In this document: in pieces, positions 38,788 through 48,703 of the stretch
Layout of the letters: every line of letters begins with the position of its first letter
Position numbering within the stretch: position 1 is the stretch's first letter
Assembly (NCBI RefSeq): GCF_015209595.1
Contig: NZ_JADEYS010000021.1
Span: forward strand, 35,199 to 99,198
Source: Pontibacterium sinense
GTDB lineage: Bacteria > Pseudomonadota > Gammaproteobacteria > Pseudomonadales > Balneatricaceae
Length of the DNA: 64,000 nucleotides
Direction of reading: 5' to 3'
The notes under the pieces: model-generated
Databases searched by the model: none
What the model saw: only the letters and a program-made list of their open reading frames with translations
Told to the model about the DNA's origin: nothing
Position numbers and translations under genes: made by a program

Positions 38788-40083
38788 GTGCTGAAAATGT
38801 TTAAATCCAGTGGGCGTACCATGCGCCGCGAGCTGAGCAATTACTTTCTCGGTCTGGCCTTGTTAACCGCATTGGGTTTTATCATGGCACTGATCGAGTA
38901 TTTCGAAAGTGGTCTGGATAACGCATCGCGGCTAGGTCTAATGATGGAGGTACGCGCTTTTGACGCCGAGTATGCCAGCAATCCAAATGCAGCGTTACCC
39001 AACAGTTACAGCACCCATTTCTATCTGGATTCCTGGGATACTGCACCGGAGTTCTATAAGCAGGTAATTCCTTTTGATGAGTTGCAATTGAACGAACTTG
39101 AAGATGTGGAATGGGCGCCACATGGTGAAGAAGAATGGGAAGATTCGCGATATCTGATCATCTATTGGCACAAGTTGCACGATGGCCGTGATCTTTATGT
39201 GGTGGCTGACTACGATTCGAATCTGATGAGCGACGAGGAGAAGGAGGAATTTGATACCCAGTTCACCCGGGTATTTTATCTGAGCGGGGGTTACTTGTTC
39301 CTGATGTTACTGGTGGTTTGGTTCTATAACCGCAGGGTCAGCCGCCACACCCAGAAACTTGCTGATTGGGCTGAAGCCCTGACGTTGGAAACCATCAGCC
39401 AAGCTCGCCCGGACTTTCGTTATGTTGAACTCAATCGCATTGCGGAACAGCTGCAGGCGGCTTTCGAACGGATAGCCTCACTGCTGGAGCGCGAACATCA
39501 GTTTTTACGTCACGCCAGTCATGAGCTGCGTACACCGATCGCGGTGATCCGTGCCAACATGGAACTGCTCGACAAAATGGGTGTTCCTGAGGCGCTGAAT
39601 CGTCCGGTTGAGCGAGTACGCCGGGCTAACCATGCGATGTTGCAGCTGACTGAAACTTTGCTCTGGTTGAGCCGGGAGAATGAAACCGCACCCAATTTAA
39701 GCGATGTACAGATCAATAGCCTGCTCGACGAGCTGACAGATGAATTGGGTTATCTTCTTCAGGATAAATCTGTTGAGATACTGCGCCACTACGCAGCCGA
39801 TTTACCGGTACAGCGGTTACCTGAAATACCGTTGCGGATTGTGCTAAGTAACCTGCTGCGCAATGCCTTTCAATATACGGATGAAGGCGATGTGCTGTTG
39901 GATCTTAATGGGGATCGACTGGTGATCGAAAACCGTGAACATGGTGAACTGAATATCGATTCAGATCAGAGTTTTGGCTTGGGACTGATGCTGGTGAAAC
40001 GAATTTGTGATCGCTTGGGCTGGTCGCTGGAATTGCAGTTTCAGGAGCAGGGCGTGCGCGCTGAGCTGCAGCTGCCAAAATAA
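38788..40083 (+). CDS. Sensor histidine kinase
   Basis: A 431-residue two-helix sensor kinase: N-terminal helix (YFLGLALLTALGFIMALIEY), an acidic periplasmic domain of about 130 residues (many Glu/Asp, e.g. LNELEDVEWAPHGEEEWED), second helix, HisKA domain (HASHELRTPIAVIRAN) and ATPase domain (NLLRNAFQYT). The acidic periplasmic region recalls cation- or peptide-sensing kinases. The start codon is GTG at 38788, three bases after the regulator gene. Confidence 0.85.
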   Translation: MLKMFKSSGRTMRRELSNYFLGLALLTALGFIMALIEYFESGLDNASRLGLMMEVRAFDAEYASNPNAALPNSYSTHFYLDSWDTAPEFYKQVIPFDELQLNELEDVEWAPHGEEEWEDSRYLIIYWHKLHDGRDLYVVADYDSNLMSDEEKEEFDTQFTRVFYLSGGYLFLMLLVVWFYNRRVSRHTQKLADWAEALTLETISQARPDFRYVELNRIAEQLQAAFERIASLLEREHQFLRHASHELRTPIAVIRANMELLDKMGVPEALNRPVERVRRANHAMLQLTETLLWLSRENETAPNLSDVQINSLLDELTDELGYLLQDKSVEILRHYAADLPVQRLPEIPLRIVLSNLLRNAFQYTDEGDVLLDLNGDRLVIENREHGELNIDSDQSFGLGLMLVKRICDRLGWSLELQFQEQGVRAELQLPK

Positions 40084-40117
40084 AGTGTGTTGCCTCACTT
40101 GTGAGCCGGGGAAAAGA

Positions 40118-40173
40118 ATCTGCGAGGGTGCTGTGCTTTGAGGGAAGCCTGAGATAGGGCGCCCCTCGCAGAT
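40118..40173. terminator. Inverted repeat between kinase and mipA-like gene
   Basis: ATCTGCGAGGG (40118-40128) pairs perfectly with CCCTCGCAGAT (40163-40173) across 34 bases. It separates two convergent genes and probably ends both transcripts. Confidence 0.5.
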
Positions 40174-40189
40174 AAAGCAGGTTAAGTGC

Positions 40190-40942
40190 TCAGAACCGGT
40201 AGGTCACACCCATAAAGCCGGAAATCGCGCCATCCTCATCCACAATCGGACTGTTGGTCACTTCATCGCCGTACCACTCTGCACCAACGCCGCCCATCAA
40301 TGTCCATTGCTGGCTCAATGGATATTCCGCCATGACTTCAACACCGTAACGCCATCCTGCATCAGCGTTATATTGTGCACGTCCCGCATTGGCCTGTTTC
40401 GCAGATACGCCATAGTAGTGGTTCACCAGATCATCACTCATCCAGCTGGCATAGACACTGGTCATAAGTAGGGTTTGATCAAACTCCAGCGGTACGGACC
40501 AATTCAGGCTAAGCTCGGTGCCCTCGTGTTCGTTGCTGACGTCCTGTGCGATGCTGGCGCCCAGCAAACCGAAATCGGTAACTAGTTCTCCGCTCAGTTT
40601 GAGATTGATACCACTGTCGACATCACCCATATCTTTCAAGGCGCGGCTATCAGTGCGTTCGCCGTCTAGTTCATCTCCCGTAACGGAGATCACCAGACTG
40701 TAATCTTCCTCGTCAGCGATCAGGTAACCAGCTTCCATTCCTTCAAAGAAAAAGTTTCCGTAACTTAGTTCAATCAGGGGCAGTGCGTCTGTCTGATTGT
40801 CGATACCTTTGTAGATCGATTGGTGAAAACCGACGCCTAAACCGAGGCCTATTTCCAGTTCGCTGTTGTCAGCTAACGCAGGGAGCGTTACGACAGACAA
40901 ACTTGTTGCCAGCGTACTGGCACTCAGAGTATTGATTCTCAT
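40190..40942 (-). CDS. MipA/OmpV-family outer-membrane protein
   Basis: A 250-residue barrel protein with a signal peptide (ending ALA-DNS) and the family features LEIGLGLGVGFHQSIYKG, FFFEGMEAGYLI and terminal VTYRF. Family members scaffold peptidoglycan enzymes or act as stress porins and are often under two-component control. It faces the efflux operon and kinase across a hairpin, and may belong to the same regulon. Confidence 0.85.
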   Translation of the reverse strand: MRINTLSASTLATSLSVVTLPALADNSELEIGLGLGVGFHQSIYKGIDNQTDALPLIELSYGNFFFEGMEAGYLIADEEDYSLVISVTGDELDGERTDSRALKDMGDVDSGINLKLSGELVTDFGLLGASIAQDVSNEHEGTELSLNWSVPLEFDQTLLMTSVYASWMSDDLVNHYYGVSAKQANAGRAQYNADAGWRYGVEVMAEYPLSQQWTLMGGVGAEWYGDEVTNSPIVDEDGAISGFMGVTYRF

Positions 40943-41209
40943 GGGATTTAAAATGTCCTGTTGTATGTGATAACAGGAGCCTAACTTGGGCAGGGTAAAC
41001 GGAGGGTTAAGGCAGTTAAAGCGTTTGACTGCGGGATGGAACCTTAGCGGATACGGAGCGTATCAATCATCCTCAGCGTTTTAACCCCACTACAATTAAG
41101 TATATACTTTGCATCTTTTGAACGGTCATCTCGGGCGTATATGTAACCTCCCGGGTGACTCTGTTGTCGTTCAGGTTGCAGACCGCAGTGTGATAATAAG
41201 AATAGCCAG
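40943..41209. other. Divergent intergenic region
   Basis: It contains the promoters of the mipA-like gene and the hemerythrin-GGDEF gene. TTAA pairs at 41007-41019 are the only regular element I see. Confidence 0.4.
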
Positions 41210-43441
41210 ATGCACAAATTAGAATGGGACGCGGGGATGAGTGTGGGTGTCGATGCGATCGACAATGACCACAAAATGCTTCTCTCCTTGATCAACGAAA
41301 TTTCGGATGCGATTGAGCACAATAAAGCGACATCCGTGATTGAAGATGTCTTTGAACGGCTCGAAGTCTACGTTGTTGAGCATTTCAGCCGTGAAGAAGC
41401 GTTGATGCGGCAATGTGGTTATGAAGACCTCAAGGCGCATATCCGACAGCACCGAAAGTTCATCGATAAAGTACCGGAACTGAAACGGGAGTTGCTGAAT
41501 GCGGATACCACGGAGGTGGCTGCCGAGATCAACCTGTTCCTGTTTGACTGGCTGATGAATCATATCGTGGGAGAGGATATGTGCTTTGCGCAGCTCGCTC
41601 ACGATCAGGGACTAAGTACCCGCAATCACCGTAAGCCGTCCTGCCTGCGCCGCCTGACCGCTTGGTTAGGTAGCAAGCTGACGCTCGGGCGTCGAATTTT
41701 CCTGACCGCTCTTATCCCCATTATTGGTGTCAGCCTGCTGAGTGTGTTGGTTTTATGGATCAGTATTCAGCGTGTTTACCATGTGCAGCAATTGGTCAGT
41801 GTGACTCAGGTGGTGCATGAGATTAATGATCTGAGCCACAACCTTCAGGCCGAACGTGGCCTCAGTACCGGGGTGATCAGCACCGGATATCGTCAGTTTC
41901 AGCAAGAGTTACTCAATCAGCGTGCCTTGACGGATCTTGCGGTGGATACGTTTGTTCAGCGGCTTAAGCAATTGCCCGAAATTGACCCACTGCTGTCGAC
42001 GCAGATTCAGATGACTACCGCGAAACTGGATGAATTAGCGGCGCTGCGCAGTCAGATTGACCTACAGTCTTTGAATGCCACTCAGGCGTTGGGTTATTAC
42101 ACCACGCTGATTGATTCGTTACAGAAAATTCCTGAAGGGACGTTGCAGTTGGAGATGGGGTCGGAACTGGTCAACTCCATGACCGCTTATACTGCGTTAC
42201 TGCATATGAAGGAATCCGCTGGGCGGCAACGAGCCATTGGGACGCAGGCGATCGCAGAGGGGCAGTTTTCGCCAGGTTTGTACCAGCTCTATGCCAGTCT
42301 GATTGGGGAGCAACGCAGCTTTCTAAAGGTCTTCCGGCAGTTCACAAATCAGGAACAACAACAAGAATGGGCCTCATTGATCGAGGGGCCTGCCGCTATT
42401 CGTGCACAGGGATTTGAAAGTTTGATCAACCGCTCGATGCAGGATGATCGGTTGCCCCAGCTGGACGGACAATTGTGGTTTGCTGTGACCTCTGCACGTA
42501 TCGATGAACTGAAACAATTGGCTGACGAGTTGGGCCGGGTGATTGATCGCCGTGCGACGCAGAAAGTGAATGACCTGAAGGGCGGGCTTTATATTACGAC
42601 CGCCGTACTTGCCGTGATTCTCGGCCTGACGATTTTGCTGTCCTGGTTACTGAATCGCAGTGTGATCGAACCCGTACAACGCATGACCCGAGCGATGACT
42701 GGTCTGGCGAAAGGTGGGCGTGATCTGCGCTTTACCGAACATTTTGCCCAGGATGAGCTTGGCCGGATGGCGTTAGCGTATGAACAGTGTCGCCGCAGTT
42801 TGTTGCGGGCTGATATCTCATCGGCGGTGAGCAATCACCGCCAGAATATCGAGCTCCAGGCGCGTATTCGGGAGAAAGAACGTTTCCGTATGCTAGCCTC
42901 CACCGATCCGTTGACAGGTGCACTTAATCGCAGGAAATTCAACGAATTGGCGGACAACGAAGTCGAGCGCGCGCAGCGCTATGGTCGCCCGCTGTCCGTC
43001 ATGATGCTGGATCTGGACTACTTTAAGCGTGTGAACGATACGTTCGGTCATGCTGCTGGCGATGATGTACTGCGTGCTTTCTATTCCACGTGTTTTGGGC
43101 GGGTGCGTAGTACCGATATTATTTCCCGTCTTGGCGGAGAGGAATTTGCCATATTGATGCCGGAAACTGATATACGGCAGGCATTTGAGCTGGCGAGCCA
43201 TATCCGGGAGGCGATCAGCCGGTTAGTGGTTGAGTTATCGGGGCAGGACAAAGTGAGCACTTTGACTGTGAGTATTGGTGTCACCGCATGGAATGAAACA
43301 CATGCAAATTCCATTAGCGATATGTTGGAGCAGGCGGATCAGGCTCTTTATTTTGCGAAGGAATCTGGCCGTAACCGCGTGGTGTGTTTTGACGATGGCT
43401 GTCATCACGAAACCTCCAGAATAAGAGCGCTGGACGCGTGA
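41210..43441 (+). CDS. Bacteriohemerythrin-NIT-HAMP-GGDEF sensor
   Basis: A 743-residue fusion. Residues 1-130 are a complete bacteriohemerythrin: predicted di-iron ligands His21, His58, Glu62, His77, His81, His118 and Asp123. Next comes a transmembrane helix near 165-190, a NIT-type nitrate/nitrite-sensing domain (HNLQAERGLSTGVI), a second helix (TAVLAVILGLTILLSWLL), HAMP and a GGDEF domain with active GGEEF and an RSTD I-site. It likely makes cyclic-di-GMP in response to O2 or NO bound at the hemerythrin and nitrate or nitrite in the periplasm. No EAL domain is present. Confidence 0.9.
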   Translation: MHKLEWDAGMSVGVDAIDNDHKMLLSLINEISDAIEHNKATSVIEDVFERLEVYVVEHFSREEALMRQCGYEDLKAHIRQHRKFIDKVPELKRELLNADTTEVAAEINLFLFDWLMNHIVGEDMCFAQLAHDQGLSTRNHRKPSCLRRLTAWLGSKLTLGRRIFLTALIPIIGVSLLSVLVLWISIQRVYHVQQLVSVTQVVHEINDLSHNLQAERGLSTGVISTGYRQFQQELLNQRALTDLAVDTFVQRLKQLPEIDPLLSTQIQMTTAKLDELAALRSQIDLQSLNATQALGYYTTLIDSLQKIPEGTLQLEMGSELVNSMTAYTALLHMKESAGRQRAIGTQAIAEGQFSPGLYQLYASLIGEQRSFLKVFRQFTNQEQQQEWASLIEGPAAIRAQGFESLINRSMQDDRLPQLDGQLWFAVTSARIDELKQLADELGRVIDRRATQKVNDLKGGLYITTAVLAVILGLTILLSWLLNRSVIEPVQRMTRAMTGLAKGGRDLRFTEHFAQDELGRMALAYEQCRRSLLRADISSAVSNHRQNIELQARIREKERFRMLASTDPLTGALNRRKFNELADNEVERAQRYGRPLSVMMLDLDYFKRVNDTFGHAAGDDVLRAFYSTCFGRVRSTDIISRLGGEEFAILMPETDIRQAFELASHIREAISRLVVELSGQDKVSTLTVSIGVTAWNETHANSISDMLEQADQALYFAKESGRNRVVCFDDGCHHETSRIRALDA

Positions 43442-43617
43442 AGCTCAAGAGATCTGCACTGATTTATGCTTAGAACATTATGTGATACATTAATTTATGT
43501 ATTTTGGAATTAATTGTATCGTAATTGATTTTTGTCATTAACAACCCTCGATGTCGTTACCTATTATTAAGGTAGACTCAAAGATCCCGGTCGGGTCCGG
43601 ATCAGAGTTCGCATTCC

Positions 43618-43644
43618 GCATATGAAATAGCTCACGCTATATGC
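43618..43644 (+). other. Dyad in leader of hemerythrin gene
   Basis: GCATAT...ATATGC with inner ATAGC/GCTAT forms a short stem 19 bases before the ATG at 43663; possible operator or leader hairpin. Confidence 0.35.
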
Positions 43645-43662
43645 AACTGAGGGTACATACTG

Positions 43663-44223
43663 ATGACTACTGAGCCAAACTCAGCCAGTGCAGGAAGCAA
43701 CGAAGATCCATTGACGGACTTTTCCAATTGCCATGTGGGCATTATCAAAAACTTCGAACGTCTGCGGACGCTGTCGTTAACTGAAATCGAAAGTCCTGTT
43801 CAGGACGATGTCAAAGCTTCAGCGAAAAAACTCTATGCGTTCTTCCGCGATGTGGTACTTGAACACCACAGTGAAGAGGAGCAGGAACTGTTTGCTGAAG
43901 TAAAAGATTCCGCCCGCAAAGGTGGTGACGATGCAGCAAAAGCGTTGGGTATGATCGATCAGCTGGTGCGTGAGCACCGTTCACTGGAAGCGCAGTGGAA
44001 AGCGATTGAAAGTGATATCAAACAGCTTTCTAAAGGCAAACTAGCGTCTCTGGATCAGGAAGCGGCGGGTAAACTGGCCGATGACTATCTGGCCCATGCA
44101 AATTTTGAAGAACAGGAGTTTTTACCACTCTCTGCGAAATTGCTGGGTGAGCGAGGCTTGTCTTCCCTGGGGTTGTCGTTACATATGCGTCATACCCATG
44201 TCAGCATCCCTAATTACATCTGA
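43663..44223 (+). CDS. Hemerythrin HHE-domain cation-binding protein
   Basis: A 186-residue soluble four-helix protein. His24 in FSNCHVGIIKNF, EHHSEEEQELF, REHRSLEAQW and HANFEEQEFLP provide iron-binding His/Glu pairs of the HHE family. Such proteins bind O2 or NO or protect iron-sulfur proteins under nitrosative stress. It follows the hemerythrin-GGDEF sensor by 220 bases but has its own leader. Confidence 0.83.
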   Translation: MTTEPNSASAGSNEDPLTDFSNCHVGIIKNFERLRTLSLTEIESPVQDDVKASAKKLYAFFRDVVLEHHSEEEQELFAEVKDSARKGGDDAAKALGMIDQLVREHRSLEAQWKAIESDIKQLSKGKLASLDQEAAGKLADDYLAHANFEEQEFLPLSAKLLGERGLSSLGLSLHMRHTHVSIPNYI

Positions 44224-44267
44224 TCACTGTTATTATTGAAGCTTGTTGCTGAAACGTCCCAGCGGCT

Positions 44268-45440
44268 TTAGCCGCTGGCGTTCATCTGCTGCAGGATGAT
44301 GTTCTGAAAATCGCGGATCGATTTTTCCTGATGCCTTGCGGTCGCACCGACTGAAAACAGGGGGGACTCCAGTGATTTTTGCTGTTGTTCGCAGACGTAA
44401 ATATCTTCTGCCATAAAGTCACCGCTCATCATGGGATCATCCGATCCGATACCCTCTTTGTACTTTCCACTCCATGTAGACTGTTGGCTGTAGCTTTTAC
44501 CGGTCTGCCAGAGATAGGCCCAATCAGACACCGCTTTGATTCGCGTACGCGTAATCACTCGGGTGCGATTGGGTGCCAACGGAATCACATGGAAGACAGA
44601 CCATGAGTCTTCGGTGGCAGCAATGCCCAGGTTGGGAAACAGCATCGGTACATATGCCCCCACAGGTTGATCGTCAGTAAAATGATCAATGGGTGGAAGC
44701 GGGCTTTTATCCTTCAGATTTTTTGCATAATCATCCTGTAGAGGCTCATAAAAGGTGAAGTGCGGGCCTATAAAACCGGTTTTCTGCTTCTGGTGATCGT
44801 ACATATTGAGTGTGGCTGAATGCAGGTGTGCCAAGTGATAGCCGTCGATGTAGTTTTCCGCGATCAGCTTCCAGTTGGCGTGGATCTCATGATCGGTCGC
44901 CGCTTCCGGGTATTCCACCAATGCTTCCGGTCGGTGTGGACCGATATAGTTATCCACACCCTGCAACCACTGTTTGAGTGGTTCCGCGTCGGGCATTGGG
45001 TGCACCCAAATCATCCCCAGCCAGATATCCACCTGCGCTTTATGTAGTCCCAGTGACTTCTTATCCAGGTCGGGAAATTCCGTTTTTTGCTGAGGCACGG
45101 CGATCAGATCCCCTTCGAGCGAGTAGCTCCAGTCATGGTAGGGGCAGGTGATCGCTTTTCCGGCTTTACCGCAGGTTCGCAGCAACTGGGTGCCGCGATG
45201 CCGGCACATATTATGGAAAGCGCGCAGCTGGCCATCGGGACCTTTTAATACGATCAAGCTGTACCGTCCGGCCTGAACAGTGATGAAATCACCGGGTTCA
45301 GGCAGATCTTCAACCAATCCGGCAAACTGCCAGTTTTTCTCAAACAGCGTGGCCTGTTCTTGCTTGAACCATTCCTCTGAGGTGTAGGCTGCTTTGGGTA
45401 GATGGATCACTTGATCGGTGCTCACATGACTGGCAGGCAT
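44268..45440 (-). CDS. Rieske oxygenase, GbcA/demethylase-like
   Basis: A 390-residue alpha-only Rieske oxygenase. The cluster ligands are Cys79, His81, Cys99 and His102 (CRHRG, CPYHDW); the iron site is His202 and His207 with Asp199 (ENYIDGYHLAHLH). The arrangement resembles glycine-betaine and other quaternary-amine monooxygenases more than aromatic dioxygenases, but reductase and substrate are not apparent here. Last gene of the TetR-led operon, 85 bases after the DUF1501 gene. Its substrate may relate to a lipid-like amine or a sterol-like compound, given its neighbours. Confidence 0.8.
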   Translation of the reverse strand: MPASHVSTDQVIHLPKAAYTSEEWFKQEQATLFEKNWQFAGLVEDLPEPGDFITVQAGRYSLIVLKGPDGQLRAFHNMCRHRGTQLLRTCGKAGKAITCPYHDWSYSLEGDLIAVPQQKTEFPDLDKKSLGLHKAQVDIWLGMIWVHPMPDAEPLKQWLQGVDNYIGPHRPEALVEYPEAATDHEIHANWKLIAENYIDGYHLAHLHSATLNMYDHQKQKTGFIGPHFTFYEPLQDDYAKNLKDKSPLPPIDHFTDDQPVGAYVPMLFPNLGIAATEDSWSVFHVIPLAPNRTRVITRTRIKAVSDWAYLWQTGKSYSQQSTWSGKYKEGIGSDDPMMSGDFMAEDIYVCEQQQKSLESPLFSVGATARHQEKSIRDFQNIILQQMNASG

Positions 45441-45524
45441 TATGGTTCTCCTGTTGCAATAAGGGACGAGGTTTTCGAAGGGTTCTGATCTACTTGCCTC
45501 GTATTTGCCTTGATTGTGGTGCTA

Positions 45525-46916
45525 TTAAGCCCGGATCAACCCGGTCAGTGAGGTGCCATTGTTAAAGTGTGCGAGATTGGGGAATAGGGCATTTAGCTGC
45601 TTTCTCTGCACGCCAAACCAGTGTGCCAGTTCTGCATAGAGCTGGTCAGTGCTGGTGGTTGGAATCAACACGCCATCGCCTGCGTTAAGAGGGTTGTTAT
45701 CGAGCGATAGCGATGGATACTCACCGAAAATCTGGCCACCTTGAATGTCACCGCCCATCACCAGCGTATTGCCGCCCCAACCATGGTCTGTGCCATTCCC
45801 GTTGGAGGTCAGTGTGCGACCGAAATCAGAGCCAGTGAAGGTAATCACCTGATCGGTCAGGCCCATGGAGTTGAGTGCATGTTGGAACTCACCCAATGCT
45901 TTACTCAGTACGCGCAGCATCTCGGCGTGATTGTTGAGCAGTTCGTCGTGGTGATCCCAGCCTATGTAACGCAGAAAGAACGTCTGCTGCGGCGTGTTCA
46001 GTGCATCGGCCGCCTGGATACTTTGTGCGACTTGCCGCAATTGCTGAGAGAGCGGGCTATCAGAGAATGATCCCGGCACCCGTACATTGTGGGTAGCGCT
46101 GCGGAATACCTCATGTTGGGCCTGCGCTTCTCGGGTCAGGGCCAGGTAACTCTGCTTGAACGGATCGTTTTGATAATCGGCGGTGAGCAGGTCTTCGAAG
46201 CTATCCAGAAGTTCGCGATTGAGAGGTGTTTTCTGTTCGTTAACGATCAGTCCGACACTGCCTTTATCGGTAATGGAGTAATGGGAGGATTGCGCACCGT
46301 TTTGCATGATGTTGCTACCTGCCAGCGAGATGTTCATGGGGATTTCGCTGACCGGTCGGTTGGGCTGCAGGGCATCAGCAAAATAGCCGAACCAACCGGA
46401 GTTGATGCGCTGATGCGGACGGCTGGTCTGCCAATGTCGAAACTGGTCCGCGTGTGACAGCAGGCCCAACGGGATCTGTGCGCTGCCGTTTTGCATTGCG
46501 GCTTGGCTGACCGGTGTGATCATAGGCGCGATGTTGGCAACAAACGCCAGCTGCTTCTGTGCAAACAGCGCCTGCACTTCCGGCATGCTGTTGTGTAATC
46601 CAAAGGTGCGGCCTTGCTTGTCTGTGAAGCCGGAAAGTGGCAATAAACTTTGCTGACTCAGCGCCAGATTACTGCGGCTCTGCTGGTACTCCCGGTAGTG
46701 TGGGGCGCTGGTGGGCACCAGCATATTGAAGCTGTCGTTGCCACCGTCGAGCATAATGAACACCAGCGCTTTTTTTTGCGGGCGCAGATTGAGTGCTATC
46801 GATTGAGGACGGGGTGAGGGGGCGGCGAACGAAGGAGCCACACCGGACAGCGCCAACCCTGCGGTAACGCTCGCACCAGCTTTGATTAGCTCGCGACGGG
46901 TGATTTGAGTTTTCAT
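45525..46916 (-). CDS. DUF1501 protein with Tat signal
   Basis: A 463-residue exported protein with a twin-arginine signal (TRRELIKAGASVTAGLALSG). KALVFIMLDGGNDSFNMLVP and TGSDFGRTLTSNGNGTDHGWGG are the alkaline-phosphatase-superfamily-like metal motifs of the DUF1501 family. It follows the DUF1800 gene by two bases; the two families usually occur as a pair in this order. Function unknown. Confidence 0.9.
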   Translation of the reverse strand: MKTQITRRELIKAGASVTAGLALSGVAPSFAAPSPRPQSIALNLRPQKKALVFIMLDGGNDSFNMLVPTSAPHYREYQQSRSNLALSQQSLLPLSGFTDKQGRTFGLHNSMPEVQALFAQKQLAFVANIAPMITPVSQAAMQNGSAQIPLGLLSHADQFRHWQTSRPHQRINSGWFGYFADALQPNRPVSEIPMNISLAGSNIMQNGAQSSHYSITDKGSVGLIVNEQKTPLNRELLDSFEDLLTADYQNDPFKQSYLALTREAQAQHEVFRSATHNVRVPGSFSDSPLSQQLRQVAQSIQAADALNTPQQTFFLRYIGWDHHDELLNNHAEMLRVLSKALGEFQHALNSMGLTDQVITFTGSDFGRTLTSNGNGTDHGWGGNTLVMGGDIQGGQIFGEYPSLSLDNNPLNAGDGVLIPTTSTDQLYAELAHWFGVQRKQLNALFPNLAHFNNGTSLTGLIRA

Positions 46917-46918
46917 GG

Positions 46919-48685
46919 TCAGGCCTCCTGCACGGTGAATTCAGGTGAGATTGCCAACATAAACGCAACCGTCTGTACTACCCAGATCGGGGTGTCTTTG
47001 TAACGCTCAAAGGCAGCTTTAATGCGCGGTTTGATCGCCAGATCGGTCTGACCGGTGAGGCGCAGGCTCATATGATCGATCAATTCGTCGTGTTTACCGG
47101 CAGAAGCCAGTTGCAGCTCGTGGCTGAAGTCCAGGTGGATACGGTCACGGCTGGTTTTTTGTAGGCGATCAGGATCCAGCTCGGGTACGTTCAGGATGCC
47201 CGGTGTGGCGTTGATCTGAGTGCTGACTGCCGGGTAGCCGTCGCCAAAAAACCAGTAATACATAAAATTCACGTAAGCGATGGCGGTGGCGGAGGTGAGT
47301 AGTTCAAACTCAGGCGCAACCAGGTCTCGACGTTCCAATGGACCGTGCGGTACAAAGTCCGGTTTGTAGAAGTTGAACACTGTCGGAGAGGAGAGAGGGT
47401 GTTGTTGCAGCATCTCCTGAATATCATCGCCGATTAGCCATAAACGTCCCGATTTATTACTGGCGCTAAATCCACGCAGTAGCTGTGTGACTCTTAACAA
47501 TGGGGATTTCAGCTTCTGGGATTGGACTGTTTGCCTTCCTTCATGCCGTGCGGCTGAAAACTCAACGTGAGAGACGGGGTTTCGTAGTGGATAGGTCAGC
47601 ACTTCGCGCACGACCGCTTTGAGATTTCCGCGCCGTCCGAATTTTGCGGCCACTGCACGTACGTATGCTGCCGATGGATTGGACGTCACGAGCTGGTTTA
47701 TCAGATGACGGGCAATAAACGGAGCCGTATTGGGGTGACTGACCAGCGCCTCGATTGTTGCTCTGATCTCTTGTTTACCTGACTGCTTGCCGGGCAGCTG
47801 GATATGGCCATTGAGCAGGCGTTTGGGGCCACGGTCGTGGTAATCCTCGTCAATTACCATCGGTTTGGTCATGTTTACGAACGGCACGGTCTTGTAGGTT
47901 TTATCGATGCCATCTTCAAAACCGACTTTGTAGCCGTTGTAGCTGCTGCTCCAGAAACTGGTTGGCCACTCGTATTGGTAGCTGTGTGCTTTAAGTCCGG
48001 TAAATACCCGCGCTAACTCTTTAATGTCGGTGTTGTCATAGGTCGGAATCGCGTTGCCCTGGCGGTCTGTTTTACGACGACCGTCCGGGTTTAACTCATA
48101 CAGCCCGATACTAAACAGCTGCATCACTTCACGGGCGTAGTTCTCATCCGGGTGAATATGCTGCGCAGGGTCTACTTTGCGGTTGTTCATATGCGACAGG
48201 TACACGCCCATGCACGGGTGCAGTGAGACATCGTGAAGCAGGTCGGCATAGTCTCCGAAGGCGTGGTTGTAGAGCAGGTCGTAGTAACTGCCCATGCCTA
48301 CCGCGTCCAGTTCCAGTGAGGAGTTATCCGATATCACCAGAATTTCACTCAGGGCTTGTGCGACCCGTTGGCGCAGCAGGTCGGAATGGCTGCTCAGCGT
48401 ATGATCCCACCATGCCATATGGAAATACCATTTGTACGCCAGAGCGGGGTTGTTGCCCTCACCGTTAATGGCGCTTTCACCATGTGCCGATTTAAGACGT
48501 GTGCGGAAGTGTTGCCAGATGGAGCGCGTCGCGGCTTCGAAGGTGTTGTTACTTTTCACCCGGCTATCAAGTTGTTGCTCCAGCCAGGGTTCTATTCCAG
48601 TGTCCGCGACCTGTTTCAGGGTGGCGTGGTTGACCCCCAGCGTCGCTTGCATTAGAAAACGGCTGGTACGATTCAAGTTGTCCAT
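46919..48685 (-). CDS. DUF1800 protein
   Basis: A 588-residue protein of the DUF1800 family: N-terminal RFLMQATLGVNHATLKQV, central ENYAREVMQLFSIGLYELNP and C-terminal LTGQTDLAIKPRI. No signal peptide is obvious, although partners are exported. Always paired with DUF1501, function unknown. It is 18 bases after the fatty acid hydroxylase gene, so it shares the operon. Confidence 0.88.
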   Translation of the reverse strand: MDNLNRTSRFLMQATLGVNHATLKQVADTGIEPWLEQQLDSRVKSNNTFEAATRSIWQHFRTRLKSAHGESAINGEGNNPALAYKWYFHMAWWDHTLSSHSDLLRQRVAQALSEILVISDNSSLELDAVGMGSYYDLLYNHAFGDYADLLHDVSLHPCMGVYLSHMNNRKVDPAQHIHPDENYAREVMQLFSIGLYELNPDGRRKTDRQGNAIPTYDNTDIKELARVFTGLKAHSYQYEWPTSFWSSSYNGYKVGFEDGIDKTYKTVPFVNMTKPMVIDEDYHDRGPKRLLNGHIQLPGKQSGKQEIRATIEALVSHPNTAPFIARHLINQLVTSNPSAAYVRAVAAKFGRRGNLKAVVREVLTYPLRNPVSHVEFSAARHEGRQTVQSQKLKSPLLRVTQLLRGFSASNKSGRLWLIGDDIQEMLQQHPLSSPTVFNFYKPDFVPHGPLERRDLVAPEFELLTSATAIAYVNFMYYWFFGDGYPAVSTQINATPGILNVPELDPDRLQKTSRDRIHLDFSHELQLASAGKHDELIDHMSLRLTGQTDLAIKPRIKAAFERYKDTPIWVVQTVAFMLAISPEFTVQEA

Positions 48686-48703
48686 GATAGATACCTGTAA
48701 GGG

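Noticed and set aside
44268..45440. Aromatic dioxygenase belonging to the meta pathway
   Set aside because: Different subfamily (amine-demethylase-like), distant from the cluster and in a TetR-led operon.
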